From Syntrophomonadaceae bacterium (GTDB lineage Bacteria; Bacillota; Dethiobacteria; DTU022; PWGO01), in assembly GCA_003550565.1 (NCBI GenBank), contig PUKQ01000268.1, forward strand, positions 1-36,528: 36,528 nt of DNA, written 5' to 3'. Position numbers and translations under genes: made by a program. The notes below the pieces were generated by a model that was given only the letters and a program-made list of their open reading frames with translations, was not told where the DNA came from and made no database searches. Positions 1 through 11,149 of the stretch are shown here, piece by piece. Each line of letters opens with the position of its first letter. Within the stretch, counting starts at the first letter, position 1.

Positions 1-2234
1 AATCTATTAGCTATACTCCCAGAGCAAAAAGAGTTATAGAATTGGCAATTGAAGAAAGCCAAAATCTGGGTCATAACTATGTAGGAACAGAGCATTTATT
101 GCTGGGTTTACTCAGGGAAGGTGAAGGTATAGCTGCTCAGGTTCTAACCAACATGGGAATAGATCTGAAAAGAGCTCGCAAAGAGGTGATTCAATTGCTC
201 GGAGGGGAGGAATCTTCCAGCAGCAGTGGCAGTCTTCGAGAAAGTAAAAGTGGACAGCAAACTCCCACCGTAGATACCTTTGGGCGTGACCTGACCAAGT
301 TGGCTCAGGAAGGCAAGCTGGATCCTGTGGTAGGCAGGGAGAAAGAAATCGAAAGAGTTATACAGGTCCTAAGTCGTCGCACTAAGAATAATCCATGCCT
401 AATAGGTGAGCCCGGAGTTGGCAAAACGGCAATTGCGGAAGGATTAGCCCAAAAAATAGCAGAGGAAGATATTCCGGAAATTTTAAACGGCAAGAGAGTA
501 GTAACTATAGAATTATCTGCCATAGTAGCCGGAACGAAATACCGGGGCGAATTTGAAGAAAGACTACGCAAACTGTTGCAGGAACTGCGGCAAGCTGGTA
601 ATATCATTATGTTTATTGATGAGCTGCATACCATCATTGGCGCCGGTGCGGCTGAAGGAGCTATAGATGCTTCTAATATTTTGAAACCAGCGCTGGCAAG
701 AGGAGAACTGCAGTGTATCGGGGCTACTACTATCGATGAATATCGGAAACATGTAGAAAGAGATTCTGCTCTGGAAAGGCGATTCCAGCCTATCCAGGTC
801 GATGAGCCTACTAAGGAAGAAAGCATAGCCATCCTCAAGGGTTTGAGGGATCGTTATGAAGCGCACCATAAGGTCAAGATTACCGATGAGGCTCTTGAGG
901 CTTCGGTGGCTTTATCAGATCGCTATATAACCGATCGCTTCCTGCCGGATAAAGCTATTGACCTAATTGATGAGGCAGCTTCCCGGGTAAGGATTAGGAA
1001 TTATACTACGCCGCCAGATCTTAAGGAAATGCAGGATAAAGTTGAAAACCTTAAGCATGAAAAAGAGGCGGCAGTTAGAAACCAGGAATTCGAACTTGCA
1101 GCTAAACTAAGAGATCAAGAACAAAAAATGAAGGAAGAACTGGATGAACTAAAAAAAGAGTGGGAACAGAAAAAAGTGGTATCTGATCAAGTAGTTGTTA
1201 CAGAAGAGGATGTATCGTATATAGTATCCAGTTGGACTGGTATTCCTGTGCGGAAAATACTTGAAGAGGAATCACAGCGTTTATTAAAACTGGAGGAGAT
1301 TTTACACGAAAGAGTAATCGGTCAAAATGAGGCAGTAACGGCGGTTTCGAAGGCAGTTCGTAGGGCTCGTGCCGGCTTAAAGGATGTGAAAAGGCCTATC
1401 GGTTCTTTTATTTTCCTCGGTCCTACCGGTGTAGGTAAAACTGAGCTTGGCAGAGCATTGGCGGAAGCTCTTTTCGGGGATGAAAAAGCTATTGTGAGGC
1501 TGGATATGTCTGAATTTATGGAGAAACATACTGTCGCCAGGCTTATAGGGGCACCTCCCGGATATGTAGGGTATGAGGAAGGAGGTCAATTAACGGAAAA
1601 AGTTCGGCGGAAACCATATTCGGTGGTACTTTTTGATGAAATTGAAAAAGCTCATCCCGATGTATTTAACGCGCTGCTACAGATACTTGAGGATGGACGT
1701 TTGACTGATGGAAAAGGTCGGACGGTGGATTTTCGCAATGCGGTAATCATTATGACCTCTAATGTTGGTGCCATGTATATTAACAAACAGTCCAAAGTAG
1801 GTTTTCGGGCGGATGATGAGAATCAAGGTTATGAGCAGATGAAAGATAGGGTGTTGGATGAATTAAGAAAAACTTTCCGTCCGGAATTTCTAAATCGCCT
1901 GGATGAAATTATTGTATTCCATGCACTTAACGAAGAACATATCTTCAAGATAGTGGATATTATGCTGGAAGAGCTTAACCAGCGAGTAGCAGAATATAGT
2001 ATGAAACTGGAAGTTTCTCAGGAGGCAAAAGATAAATTAGTAAAAGAGGGTTTTGACCCTCAGTTAGGGGCAAGGCCTTTGCGCCGGGTTATTCAGAAAC
2101 GCCTGGAAGACGGCATTTCCGAAGAAATGTTACAGGGAAACATTTCTCCCGGTGATAATATCCTTGTGGATGTAGAAGATGAAGAAGGGGCATATGTTTT
2201 CAAAAAGAAAGAAAAGAGCAAAACCAAAAATTAA
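1..2234 (+). CDS. clpC: ATP-dependent Clp protease ATPase subunit ClpC (5' end cut by window)
   Basis: AAA+ unfoldase that feeds substrates to ClpP and works in protein quality control. The frame is open from base 3, where it already reads into the Clp N-domain ([14 protein letters not shown], then the [15 protein letters not shown] repeat), so only a handful of N-terminal residues lie outside the window. Two AAA modules are visible: Walker A GEPGVGKT in D1 and GPTGVGKT in D2. A coiled, charged UVR-like segment lies between them (around [13 protein letters not shown]), which marks ClpC rather than ClpA or ClpB. The C-terminal D2-small domain ([12 protein letters not shown]) is intact and ends in a Lys-rich tail. 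In Firmicutes clpC usually closes the ctsR-mcsA-mcsB-clpC operon and is followed by radA. Here a terminator follows and radA is 24 kb away. Family assignment is firm. Confidence 0.96.
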   Translation, partial: SISYTPRAKRVIELAIEESQNLGHNYVGTEHLLLGLLREGEGIAAQVLTNMGIDLKRARKEVIQLLGGEESSSSSGSLRESKSGQQTPTVDTFGRDLTKLAQEGKLDPVVGREKEIERVIQVLSRRTKNNPCLIGEPGVGKTAIAEGLAQKIAEEDIPEILNGKRVVTIELSAIVAGTKYRGEFEERLRKLLQELRQAGNIIMFIDELHTIIGAGAAEGAIDASNILKPALARGELQCIGATTIDEYRKHVERDSALERRFQPIQVDEPTKEESIAILKGLRDRYEAHHKVKITDEALEASVALSDRYITDRFLPDKAIDLIDEAASRVRIRNYTTPPDLKEMQDKVENLKHEKEAAVRNQEFELAAKLRDQEQKMKEELDELKKEWEQKKVVSDQVVVTEEDVSYIVSSWTGIPVRKILEEESQRLLKLEEILHERVIGQNEAVTAVSKAVRRARAGLKDVKRPIGSFIFLGPTGVGKTELGRALAEALFGDEKAIVRLDMSEFMEKHTVARLIGAPPGYVGYEEGGQLTEKVRRKPYSVVLFDEIEKAHPDVFNALLQILEDGRLTDGKGRTVDFRNAVIIMTSNVGAMYINKQSKVGFRADDENQGYEQMKDRVLDELRKTFRPEFLNRLDEIIVFHALNEEHIFKIVDIMLEELNQRVAEYSMKLEVSQEAKDKLVKEGFDPQLGARPLRRVIQKRLEDGISEEMLQGNISPGDNILVDVEDEEGAYVFKKKEKSKTKN

Positions 2235-2241
2235 AATTGGA

Positions 2242-2283
2242 AGGGGCTAATTCAAAAGTGATTTGGTTAGCCCCTCTTTTTTG
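2242..2283 (+). terminator. Rho-independent terminator of clpC
   Basis: A perfect 9-bp stem (AGGGGCTAA at 2242-2250 with TTAGCCCCT at 2267-2275) is followed by CTTTTTTTG. It lies 7 bases after the clpC stop and ends the heat-shock operon. Confidence 0.92.
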
Positions 2284-2661
2284 TTAAAAAAAGAACAAGA
2301 GAAATTATTATTACTTGGTTATCTTTTTCGGGTTATGAACTGTAATCAGCAATCCCCGTTCAACATTTGCTTTATGACCACTGGAATAATAAATATTCGA
2401 AATCAGCAATCATGATTTTCTCCCCGGATACTGATCCTACCCTAATTTTTTAGTAAATCTTGATTGCCTTTTCCATTATATGATGATAATTTCTCTTAAA
2501 AATATTAATATATTTTGTATCGTTTTAAAATAAGGAATTTTGCGAATAGAATAACTTTCACCATGGAAAAGGATTTATCTTTAACTTCGTCGAATATGTC
2601 GAAGGCGTGAGTAAAGTGCGTTTTATGGAAATTTATTTTAATAATTTGGAGTGACTTGCTT
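2284..2661. other. Intergenic region, probable control region of the CODH/ACS operon
   Basis: No convincing gene is visible in these 378 bases. They must hold the promoter of the cooC-acs operon because clpC is terminated upstream. The 11-mer AATCAGCAATC occurs twice, at 2344-2354 and 2401-2411, in the same orientation and 57 bases apart. A weak promoter-like pair is TTGATT (2460-2465) with GATAAT (2485-2490), spacer 19. A small dyad, CTTCG/CGAAG, lies near 2586-2606. None of these is proven to be functional. Confidence 0.4.
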
Positions 2662-3420
2662 GTGAAAATTGCTGTTTCCGGAAAAGGGGGAGTAGGCAAG
2701 ACTACTCTTTCTGCGGGGTTAATACAAAGTTATGCTGATTCCGGCGAGCCGGTGTATGGTATAGATGCGGATCCGGATACAAGTTTAGGTATTACACTGG
2801 GCATTAACGAGGACAAACTGGATGAATTAATTCCCCTTATAGATATGAAAGAAGTTATAGAAGAAAAAAACAAAGGTGGCGGTGTCCTGGTTGATCTAAA
2901 CCCTGAAATAGAAAATGTGCTCACTGAGTATAGTTTACAATTGGGAAATATAAAATTTTTAAAAATGGGAGGGGTAAAACAGGGAGGATCAGCTTGCTAT
3001 TGCAAGGAAAATTCGTTCCTGCAATCTTTACTAAATTCTCTTTTACTGGATAAAGTAGAGCCGGTAATAATTGATATGAGCGCCGGTATTGAACATTTAA
3101 CCAGGGGAACGGCTCGCGGAGTGGACACTATCCTGGTGGTTACGGAACCCACTGCCACCAGTGTGAAAACTGCCGGGGTGGTAAAAAAGTTGGCTTACGA
3201 TCTGGGTATTGAAAAGATTTTTATTGCGGGCAACAAGGTGCGTAACAAGGAGGACCGTGATTTTATATCAGATGCATTTTCCGAAGATGAAATAATAGGC
3301 ATGATATCGTTTGAAGAAGAATTATTATCGAATGCGCAGAAAACAGGCACAGTTAATAAATATTCTAATATTACAGGAATTAACGATATTTGGAAAAAGC
3401 TTTTAGGGGGTGAAAAATAA
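2662..3420 (+). CDS. cooC: CooC-type nickel-insertion ATPase for CO dehydrogenase
   Basis: MinD/SIMIBI-class ATPase of 252 residues that matures the Ni-Fe-S C-cluster of CO dehydrogenase. The deviant Walker A GKGGVGKTT lies at residues 7-15, followed by DADPDTSLG. The CooC hallmark C-x-C motif is present (ACYC, Cys112 and Cys114), which in characterised CooC proteins binds Ni or Zn at the dimer interface. GTG 2662 is preferred as the start: GGAG at 2648-2651 gives a spacing of 10, and the family begins MKIAVxGKGG. A TTG at 2656 is too close to the ribosome site. It is the first gene of the operon, 63 bases before acsA, its expected client. A close paralogue, AcsF, serves acetyl-CoA synthase and cannot be excluded, but position favours CODH maturation. 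Confidence 0.92.
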   Translation: MKIAVSGKGGVGKTTLSAGLIQSYADSGEPVYGIDADPDTSLGITLGINEDKLDELIPLIDMKEVIEEKNKGGGVLVDLNPEIENVLTEYSLQLGNIKFLKMGGVKQGGSACYCKENSFLQSLLNSLLLDKVEPVIIDMSAGIEHLTRGTARGVDTILVVTEPTATSVKTAGVVKKLAYDLGIEKIFIAGNKVRNKEDRDFISDAFSEDEIIGMISFEEELLSNAQKTGTVNKYSNITGINDIWKKLLGGEK

Positions 3421-3483
3421 GGGGTTTTTATTTATATTTTTTGAGGTTTACCATTGGGGAAAAAATGAAGGAGGTTAGAAAAC

Positions 3484-5463
3484 ATGTCTGCAGAAGAAAA
3501 AGAAAAAAAGAAAAAAGTTGATCCCAGAAGAACTATTGATCCTGCTGCTTTAGAGGTTATGGACAAAAACGATGGCCAGATAGAAACGGCATATGATCGT
3601 TATGTTAAGATGCAGCCTCAATGTAATTTTGGGCGGACCGGAGTTTGCTGCCGTATTTGCCTTCAAGGGCCTTGCCGGATTACCAAGAAATCTTCCAAAG
3701 GTATTTGTGGCGCCCACGGCTACAGCATTGTAGCCAGGAATTTGATCAGGGCTATATGCGGTGGAACCGGTGCTCATGCCGACCACAGTCGGCATATGAT
3801 TTATACGCTAACGGAGATGTTTGCAGGTAAAGCGGGTGACTACCAAATTGAAGATTTTGATAAGCTTTACCGGGTTGCAGATCGCCTGGGGATTTCCCGG
3901 GAAGGAAAAAGCGACGAAGATTTGCTGAAGGAAGTGTATAATTGCGCGGTTTCTGATTTTACCAAGCTGGATGATGAGCCCTGTAAATGGTTGGAAACTA
4001 CCGTAGTGCCGGAACGGTTGAAAAAGTTCCAGGAGTGCAATGTTTCACCGCGTAGTGTCCATACTACTATCAGCGAGGTTATGGGCCAGACTCACATGGG
4101 GGTAGACTCGGACCCTGTTAACTTGATCTTTCAAGGCTTAAAGTCCTCCTTGGCGGATTATGTGTGTATGCATATTGCCACGGATATTTCTGACATCTTG
4201 TTTGGGACTCCCAAGCCGGTTTATACCGAAGCTAACATGGGCGTAATCGATCCGGAAATGGTTAATATTGCTTTGCACGGGCATAACCCCCTGCTCAGTG
4301 AGATGATTGTGCGCGTGTCTCGGGAAATGACAGATGAAGCAAAGGAAGCGGGAGCCAAAGGAATTAAGTGTATGGGTATTTGCTGCACCGGCAATGAAGT
4401 GCTTATGCGCCAGGGAGTACCGGTGCTTACTAATTTCCTCTCCCAGGAACTGCCTATCATGACGGGGGCAATAGATGCCATGGTTGTAGATGTGCAGTGC
4501 ATAATGCCGGGTGTTCAGGCAGTTTCTGAATGTTTCAATACCCGGATTATTACTACTATGTCGCATTCCAAAATTCCCAGCGCCTACCATGTAGATTTTG
4601 ATGAAGAACATGCGATGGAAAAAGCGAAAGAAGTTGTCCGCATAGCTATTGAAGGATACAAGGAGCGGGATGAATCTAAAATTGATATTCCTGACCATAC
4701 CCACAATGTGACTGCCGGTTTTAGCTTTGAAGCCATGGAAGACTTGCTCGGCGCTGTTAGTCCCGATGCCCCTATTAAGGCGGTGACGGATGCGGTTGAT
4801 TCCGGGCAACTAAGAGGGGTAGTGCTTTTTGCCGGCTGTAATAACTTAAGAGTAATGCATGATCAAAGCCATTCCCATTTAATTAAGGAATTGGCTAAAA
4901 ATAATGTATTGATGGTGGCTACCGGCTGTGCCGCCGGTACTGCAGCCAAAATGGGCTTGATGAATGCGGGTGCGGTAGAAGAGTATGCCGGTGATGGGCT
5001 AAAAGCCTTTATTAACCAGCTGAACGAAGCTAATGCCGACAAACTGAACGGAAATAAATTGCCCTTGGTTTTTCACATGGGTTCCTGTGTTGATAATAGC
5101 CGGGCTTATGATTTTACCAATGCTTTGGCAGTGCAGTGGGGTGTTGACACTCCCAAGGTGCCCTTTGTAGCCTCGGCTCCGGAAGCTATGAGTGAGAAGG
5201 CAGTTTCCATCGGAAGCTGGTGTGTAACCCTGGGTATTCCCACTCATGTTGGCGTTGTTCCTGAAGTAACCGGCAGTGAGTTGGTTAACGGTGTTGCTTT
5301 ACAAATTGCCCAGGATGTTTATGGCGGTTACTTTATATGGGAAGAAGATATCGAGAAATCTGTAGAAAAGGTTCTGGCAGCTCTTGATGAGCGGAGTTGG
5401 AAACTAAGAGTTCATCAGCAGACTGCTGAAAAATACGAAACTACCCTTACCAAAACTTGGTAG
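3484..5463 (+). CDS. acsA: Ni-Fe-S carbon monoxide dehydrogenase, beta subunit of CODH/ACS
   Basis: Reduces CO2 to CO, or oxidises CO, and delivers CO through a tunnel to acetyl-CoA synthase. All metal ligands can be placed against the Moorella enzyme from my knowledge of the family. Cys47 and Cys55 would form the intersubunit D-cluster. Cys56, Cys59, Cys64 and Cys75 would form the B-cluster. His267, Cys301, Cys339, Cys452, Cys482 and Cys535 would bind the C-cluster. The B-cluster loop before Cys75 is three residues shorter than the spacing I recall for the family. The protein has 659 residues, close to the usual 630-675, with a Lys-rich N-terminal tail. ATG 3484 follows GGAGG at 3470-3474. 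It sits between cooC and acsB in the classical acetogen order, so it is the AcsA (type III) form rather than a stand-alone CooS. Confidence 0.97.
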   Translation: MSAEEKEKKKKVDPRRTIDPAALEVMDKNDGQIETAYDRYVKMQPQCNFGRTGVCCRICLQGPCRITKKSSKGICGAHGYSIVARNLIRAICGGTGAHADHSRHMIYTLTEMFAGKAGDYQIEDFDKLYRVADRLGISREGKSDEDLLKEVYNCAVSDFTKLDDEPCKWLETTVVPERLKKFQECNVSPRSVHTTISEVMGQTHMGVDSDPVNLIFQGLKSSLADYVCMHIATDISDILFGTPKPVYTEANMGVIDPEMVNIALHGHNPLLSEMIVRVSREMTDEAKEAGAKGIKCMGICCTGNEVLMRQGVPVLTNFLSQELPIMTGAIDAMVVDVQCIMPGVQAVSECFNTRIITTMSHSKIPSAYHVDFDEEHAMEKAKEVVRIAIEGYKERDESKIDIPDHTHNVTAGFSFEAMEDLLGAVSPDAPIKAVTDAVDSGQLRGVVLFAGCNNLRVMHDQSHSHLIKELAKNNVLMVATGCAAGTAAKMGLMNAGAVEEYAGDGLKAFINQLNEANADKLNGNKLPLVFHMGSCVDNSRAYDFTNALAVQWGVDTPKVPFVASAPEAMSEKAVSIGSWCVTLGIPTHVGVVPEVTGSELVNGVALQIAQDVYGGYFIWEEDIEKSVEKVLAALDERSWKLRVHQQTAEKYETTLTKTW

Positions 5464-5495
5464 GGAATACCCGGAAAGATAAGGAGGAATGAAAA

Positions 5496-7712
5496 ATGAC
5501 AGAAACCGGTGGTGTTATAGCAAAAGAATGGCAAGATTCATTTGAGGAATTATTTGACGGTGCTATAGACGAATCAAATCCGCCAGTTAAGCTTTTTGAG
5601 CATGCTTATGAAGGTGCTGTAATTGCTACCAGCTACGCTGAGATTTTGCTGAATCAAGCTATAAGGCGTTATGGAGCTGAGCAAGAGGTTAAGTACCCCG
5701 ATACGGGATACTACTTGCCTGTAATCAGGGCACTTAGCGGCGAGGCGGTTACCAAGCTAGGAGATCTGCCTCCTATTTTGAATCGTATGCGGAGTCAAGT
5801 GCGGGAAGAGTTGAATTTTTATAATGCCCGGTTGTGTGGTGAAGCCACTGCTTATGCGGCGGAGATAATCGAGGCAATTAACTATCTTGATCCGGAAAAA
5901 GAACATGTGCCCCCGTGGACCGGCTTTTTAGGCGACCCCGTGGTGCGCCGTTACGGTATCCTGTTAGTAGACTGGACCATTCCCGGGCAAGCTGTTATCA
6001 CAGGTAAAGCTAAATCTACCGAAGCCCTGGCTAAGATTATTCAGGACTTGCAGGCAAAAGGCTTCATGATTTTTATGGCTTATGAGGTAGTGGATCAGGC
6101 CATAGATGCAGGTCTGAAGCTGGGCATTGATTTTATAGCATTTCCGCTGGGCAATTTTACCCAGGTGATTCATGCGGTTAACTACGCATTGCGGGCAGGT
6201 ATTGCTTTTGGCGGTATTCCCCCCGGAGAGCGGGAAAATACCCGTGATTACCAGCGACGCCGCGTGCGCGCCTTTGTTCTCCACTTTGGAGAAAGGGATG
6301 AAGTCCAAATTGCAGCTCATTTTGCCGCTATTTTCCTTGGTTTCCCCGTAATTACCGATCAGGAGCTACCCGAAGACGAACAGATTCCTAACTGGTATGT
6401 TTCCAACCCCAACTATGATGATATTGTTCAGGTGGCCATGGAAATCAGGGGTATTAAGTTAAAAATAGTGGATATTCCTATTCCCATCACGGTGGGGCCG
6501 GCATTTGAAGGTGAGGTAATCCGTAAAGGAGACATGCATGTAGAGTTTGGCGGTCCTAAAAATATCGGTTTTGAGCTTGTGGAGATGGTAGATGAAAACG
6601 AAGTCGAAGACGGCAGAATCGATGTCATCGGTCCTGAAATAGATGAGATGGAAGAAGGCAGTTCCATGCCCATAGGCCTTGTAGTTAAAATATTTGGCCG
6701 TAAGATGCAGGAAGATTTTGAAGCAGTATTAGAACGTCGCATTCACTACTTTGTTAATTATGGCGAAGGTCTTTTCCATATGGCCCAGCGTGATACGGTA
6801 TGGATGAGGGTGAGTAAAGATGCGGTGGCTAAAGGTTTTAAAGCTCGGGATTTTGGGGAATTGATGATTGCCAAGTTCAAAGACGACTTTCCCTCAATTG
6901 TGGACCGTGTGCAGGTAACTGTGATTACGGACAAAGATAAAGTGGAAGAAGAAAAAGCGCGGGCCCAGCAATTTTATGAGTCACGCGACGAGAGGCTGCG
7001 GGGCTTGACCGATGAATCTGTGGAGGAATTTTACTCTTGCATTCTCTGTCAGTCTTTTGCTCCTAACCATTGCTGTGTGGTTACTCCGGAACGTTTGGGC
7101 CTTTGCGGCGCAGTAAGCTGGCTAGACGGTAAAGCTTCTTATGAGATTGATCCCAACGGACCTTGCCGTCCTATTAAAAAAGAAGGTCTTATTGATGAAG
7201 AAAAGGGCATCTGGGAGGCGGTTAACGAATATGTTTATACGAATACAAACCGTTCTATTGAAGAATGCTCCCTCTACAGTTTTATGGATCGCCCCATGAC
7301 TTCCTGCGGTTGTTTTGAATGTATAATGGCCATTGTCCCCGAGGCTAACGGGGTTATGATTACCACCAGGGAATATGGTGGAGATACACCCTGTGGCATG
7401 AGCTTTTCTACTCTAGCCGGTTCTGTAGGTGGAGGAGTTCAGACTCCCGGTTTTATGGGCCACGGGCGCGGCTATGTGCTTAGCCGGAAATTCATCAAAG
7501 CAGACGGGGGATTGGCTCGTCTGATTTGGATACCTACGGAACTTAAGGAATCTATAAAAGATGAATTAATTGAAAGGGCCAAAGAAGATGGTCTCGGGGA
7601 GGATTTCATTGATAAAGTCGCTGACGAAACAGTAGGCGTGACTGCTGAAGAAATCTTGCCGTTTCTGGAAGAAAAAGGACATCCGGCCCTTGGCATGGAT
7701 CCATTAGTGTAA
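5496..7712 (+). CDS. acsB: Acetyl-CoA synthase, alpha subunit of CODH/ACS
   Basis: Builds acetyl-CoA from CO, a methyl group donated by the corrinoid protein, and CoA at the Ni-Ni-[4Fe-4S] A-cluster. The cysteines line up with Moorella AcsB with a constant shift of +9: Cys515, Cys518, Cys527 and Cys537 for the cubane and proximal metal, and Cys604-Gly-Cys606 for the distal nickel. The protein is full length (738 residues) and keeps the N-terminal domain that contacts CODH in bacteria and is missing from archaeal CdhC. ATG 5496 follows AAGGAGG with normal spacing, 32 bases after acsA. The gene is followed by an intra-operon stem-loop (7729-7777) that may lower expression of the downstream corrinoid genes. 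Confidence 0.97.
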   Translation: MTETGGVIAKEWQDSFEELFDGAIDESNPPVKLFEHAYEGAVIATSYAEILLNQAIRRYGAEQEVKYPDTGYYLPVIRALSGEAVTKLGDLPPILNRMRSQVREELNFYNARLCGEATAYAAEIIEAINYLDPEKEHVPPWTGFLGDPVVRRYGILLVDWTIPGQAVITGKAKSTEALAKIIQDLQAKGFMIFMAYEVVDQAIDAGLKLGIDFIAFPLGNFTQVIHAVNYALRAGIAFGGIPPGERENTRDYQRRRVRAFVLHFGERDEVQIAAHFAAIFLGFPVITDQELPEDEQIPNWYVSNPNYDDIVQVAMEIRGIKLKIVDIPIPITVGPAFEGEVIRKGDMHVEFGGPKNIGFELVEMVDENEVEDGRIDVIGPEIDEMEEGSSMPIGLVVKIFGRKMQEDFEAVLERRIHYFVNYGEGLFHMAQRDTVWMRVSKDAVAKGFKARDFGELMIAKFKDDFPSIVDRVQVTVITDKDKVEEEKARAQQFYESRDERLRGLTDESVEEFYSCILCQSFAPNHCCVVTPERLGLCGAVSWLDGKASYEIDPNGPCRPIKKEGLIDEEKGIWEAVNEYVYTNTNRSIEECSLYSFMDRPMTSCGCFECIMAIVPEANGVMITTREYGGDTPCGMSFSTLAGSVGGGVQTPGFMGHGRGYVLSRKFIKADGGLARLIWIPTELKESIKDELIERAKEDGLGEDFIDKVADETVGVTAEEILPFLEEKGHPALGMDPLV

Positions 7713-7728
7713 TTTAAATCCAGAGGAA

Positions 7729-7777
7729 GCACCTGGTGGAGTTTGCCTATGAAGCCAGGTGCACTCTCTCTTTTTTG
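7729..7777 (+). terminator. Stem-loop terminator between acsB and acsC
   Basis: A perfect 8-bp GC-rich stem, GCACCTGG (7729-7736) with CCAGGTGC (7755-7762), is followed by ACTCTCTCTTTTTTG. It is a good Rho-independent terminator in the middle of a functional operon, so it probably works as a partial terminator or as a 3' end that protects the acsA-acsB message. Confidence 0.8.
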
Positions 7778-7838
7778 ATGTTTATGTAATATTTTATGAG
7801 CAAAGATGAAAACTTTATTAAAGAAAGGGGTAGAAAGT

Positions 7839-9167
7839 ATGGCTTTAACAGGTTTGGAAATTTATAAGCACCTGCCAAAAACTAACTGTAAAGAGTGTGG
7901 CTACCCTACCTGCTTGGCTTTTGCCATGGCTTTAGCCGGGGGTAAGACTTCGCTGGATAAGTGTCCACATGTAAGCGAGGAAGGCAAGGCTGCGTTGGAT
8001 TCTGCGGCGGCCCCTCCCATTAACCTGGTTAAAGTGGGCAGCGGGGATTATGAAGTGGAAATGGGTGATGAAACGGAACTTTTCCGCCATGATAAGCGTT
8101 TTTACCACCCTACCGGTATAGCAGTTGTTATCAGTGACAGCGAAGATGTAGAAGCAAAAGCAGCTAAATTTGATGACTTGGAATTTGATCGGGTTGGTTT
8201 ACACTATGTGACTGACCTGGCAGCTATAACGAATGATTCCGGTGATGCCGGAAAATTTAAAGAAGCAGTGGAAAAGGTGGCCGGTAAAACACAGAAGGCA
8301 CTGGTTCTGGTTAGTGAAGATCCGGCTGTGATGGAGGGCGCCTTAGGAGCTGTGGCTGACCGCAAGCCTCTGGTATACGCAGCCACTAATGATAATTATG
8401 AAAAGATGGCTGAGCTGGCAAAAGCAAATGGCTGTCCATTGGCGGTGCGCGGCAATGATCTTCACGATACGGCAGAACTGGTAAAGAAAGTGGAGGAAAC
8501 AGGACATAAAGAACTGGTTATAGACAGTGGTGCCAGGGAAACCAGCCAGGTATTGGCCGATCTGACGCAGATGCGCCGCCTGGCGGTGAAGAAAAAGTTT
8601 CGTGCTTTTGGTTATCCCACTATTGCTATTACTACCAAGGACGATCCTCAAGAGGAAATTGCGCAGGCCGGGGTTTACGTAAGCAAATATGCCAGTGTGG
8701 TTATGCTCAAGGCATGTGAAAAGCAGCAGTTGCTGCCTTTATTATCCTGGAGGCAAAACCTCTTTACAGATCCGCAGAAACCTATTGCGGTTGAACCCGG
8801 CCTTTATGAAATTGGGGATGCATCGGAAGATTCTCCGGTCTATTGTACAACTAACTTTTCTTTAACCTACTTTATAGTAGAGGGAGAAGTGGAAGGTTCG
8901 CGAATTCCCAGTTATATTTTATCGGTGGATACCGGCGGAATATCTGTTTTGACTGCCTATGCAGACAATAAATTCTCTGCCGAAACTATAACTGAAGCCA
9001 TCAAAAAGCATGGTATTGAAGATAAGGTTAAACATAAGAAAATAATTATTCCCGGACATGTGGCGGTATTAAAAGGTATGCTAGAAGAAGAATCGGGGTG
9101 GGAAGTAGAAGTAGGCCCCAGGGAAGCAGCCGGCATACCAAAATTTGCCAAGGAAAAGTTTGCTTAA
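7839..9167 (+). CDS. acsC: Corrinoid iron-sulfur protein large (gamma) subunit
   Basis: Binds the cobamide and a [4Fe-4S] cluster and shuttles the methyl group from methyl-THF to the A-cluster. The N-terminal cluster motif is present as Cys17, Cys20, Cys25 and Cys42 (NCKECGYPTC ... KCP). A TIM-barrel follows, then a C-terminal cobalamin-binding region (TGGISVLTAYAD ... IPGHVAVLKG). ATG 7839 fits the family start (MALTGLEIYK) and follows GAAAGGGG; an in-frame ATG at 7806 would add 11 residues but has no good ribosome site. The protein has 442 residues, normal for AcsC. It forms a heterodimer with AcsD, encoded next. No acsV reductive-activator gene lies between acsB and acsC, unlike Moorella. 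Confidence 0.96.
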   Translation: MALTGLEIYKHLPKTNCKECGYPTCLAFAMALAGGKTSLDKCPHVSEEGKAALDSAAAPPINLVKVGSGDYEVEMGDETELFRHDKRFYHPTGIAVVISDSEDVEAKAAKFDDLEFDRVGLHYVTDLAAITNDSGDAGKFKEAVEKVAGKTQKALVLVSEDPAVMEGALGAVADRKPLVYAATNDNYEKMAELAKANGCPLAVRGNDLHDTAELVKKVEETGHKELVIDSGARETSQVLADLTQMRRLAVKKKFRAFGYPTIAITTKDDPQEEIAQAGVYVSKYASVVMLKACEKQQLLPLLSWRQNLFTDPQKPIAVEPGLYEIGDASEDSPVYCTTNFSLTYFIVEGEVEGSRIPSYILSVDTGGISVLTAYADNKFSAETITEAIKKHGIEDKVKHKKIIIPGHVAVLKGMLEEESGWEVEVGPREAAGIPKFAKEKFA

Positions 9168-9216
9168 GCAAAAGGCGGGAGTTATTTTTAAAAAAGCCAT
9201 GTAAATTGGGTTAAAA

Positions 9217-9234
9217 AGTTTATAATCATAAACT
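9217..9234 (+). other. Small inverted repeat in front of acsD
   Basis: AGTTTAT (9217-9223) and ATAAACT (9228-9234) form a perfect 7-bp AT-rich hairpin with a 4-base loop, directly upstream of the acsD ribosome site (GGAGAG near 9244). It may be an mRNA stem near the translation start or chance in AT-rich spacer DNA. A TATAAT hexamer overlaps it but has no partner -35 box. Confidence 0.35.
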
Positions 9235-9255
9235 CTTGTGGAAAGGAGAGTTAAG

Positions 9256-11054
<1,799 letters not shown>

Positions 11055-11077
11055 ACTAAAGTAAAGGACGATTACTT

Positions 11078-11106
11078 CCGGAACCCGGCTATCCGTCGGG
11101 TTCCGG
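11078..11106 (+). repeat. Strong hairpin between acsE and metV
   Basis: CCGGAACCCG (11078-11087) pairs perfectly with CGGGTTCCGG (11097-11106) around a 9-base loop. No T-run follows, so it is not a standard terminator. It could be an RNA processing or stability element that separates acsE from metVF. Confidence 0.6.
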
Positions 11107-11149
11107 GCTCGATTAATTTCTTCAGAAGGGAAGAAGGTGACATGAAAAG

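Noticed and set aside
305-838. 177-codon open frame on the reverse strand
   Set aside because: It lies wholly inside clpC in the opposite direction, has no ribosome site and its Ser/Pro-rich product is typical of an antisense shadow.
4138-4809. 223-codon open frame on the reverse strand
   Set aside because: It is antisense to the middle of acsA, whose metal ligands prove the + strand is coding. No ribosome site or recognisable domain.
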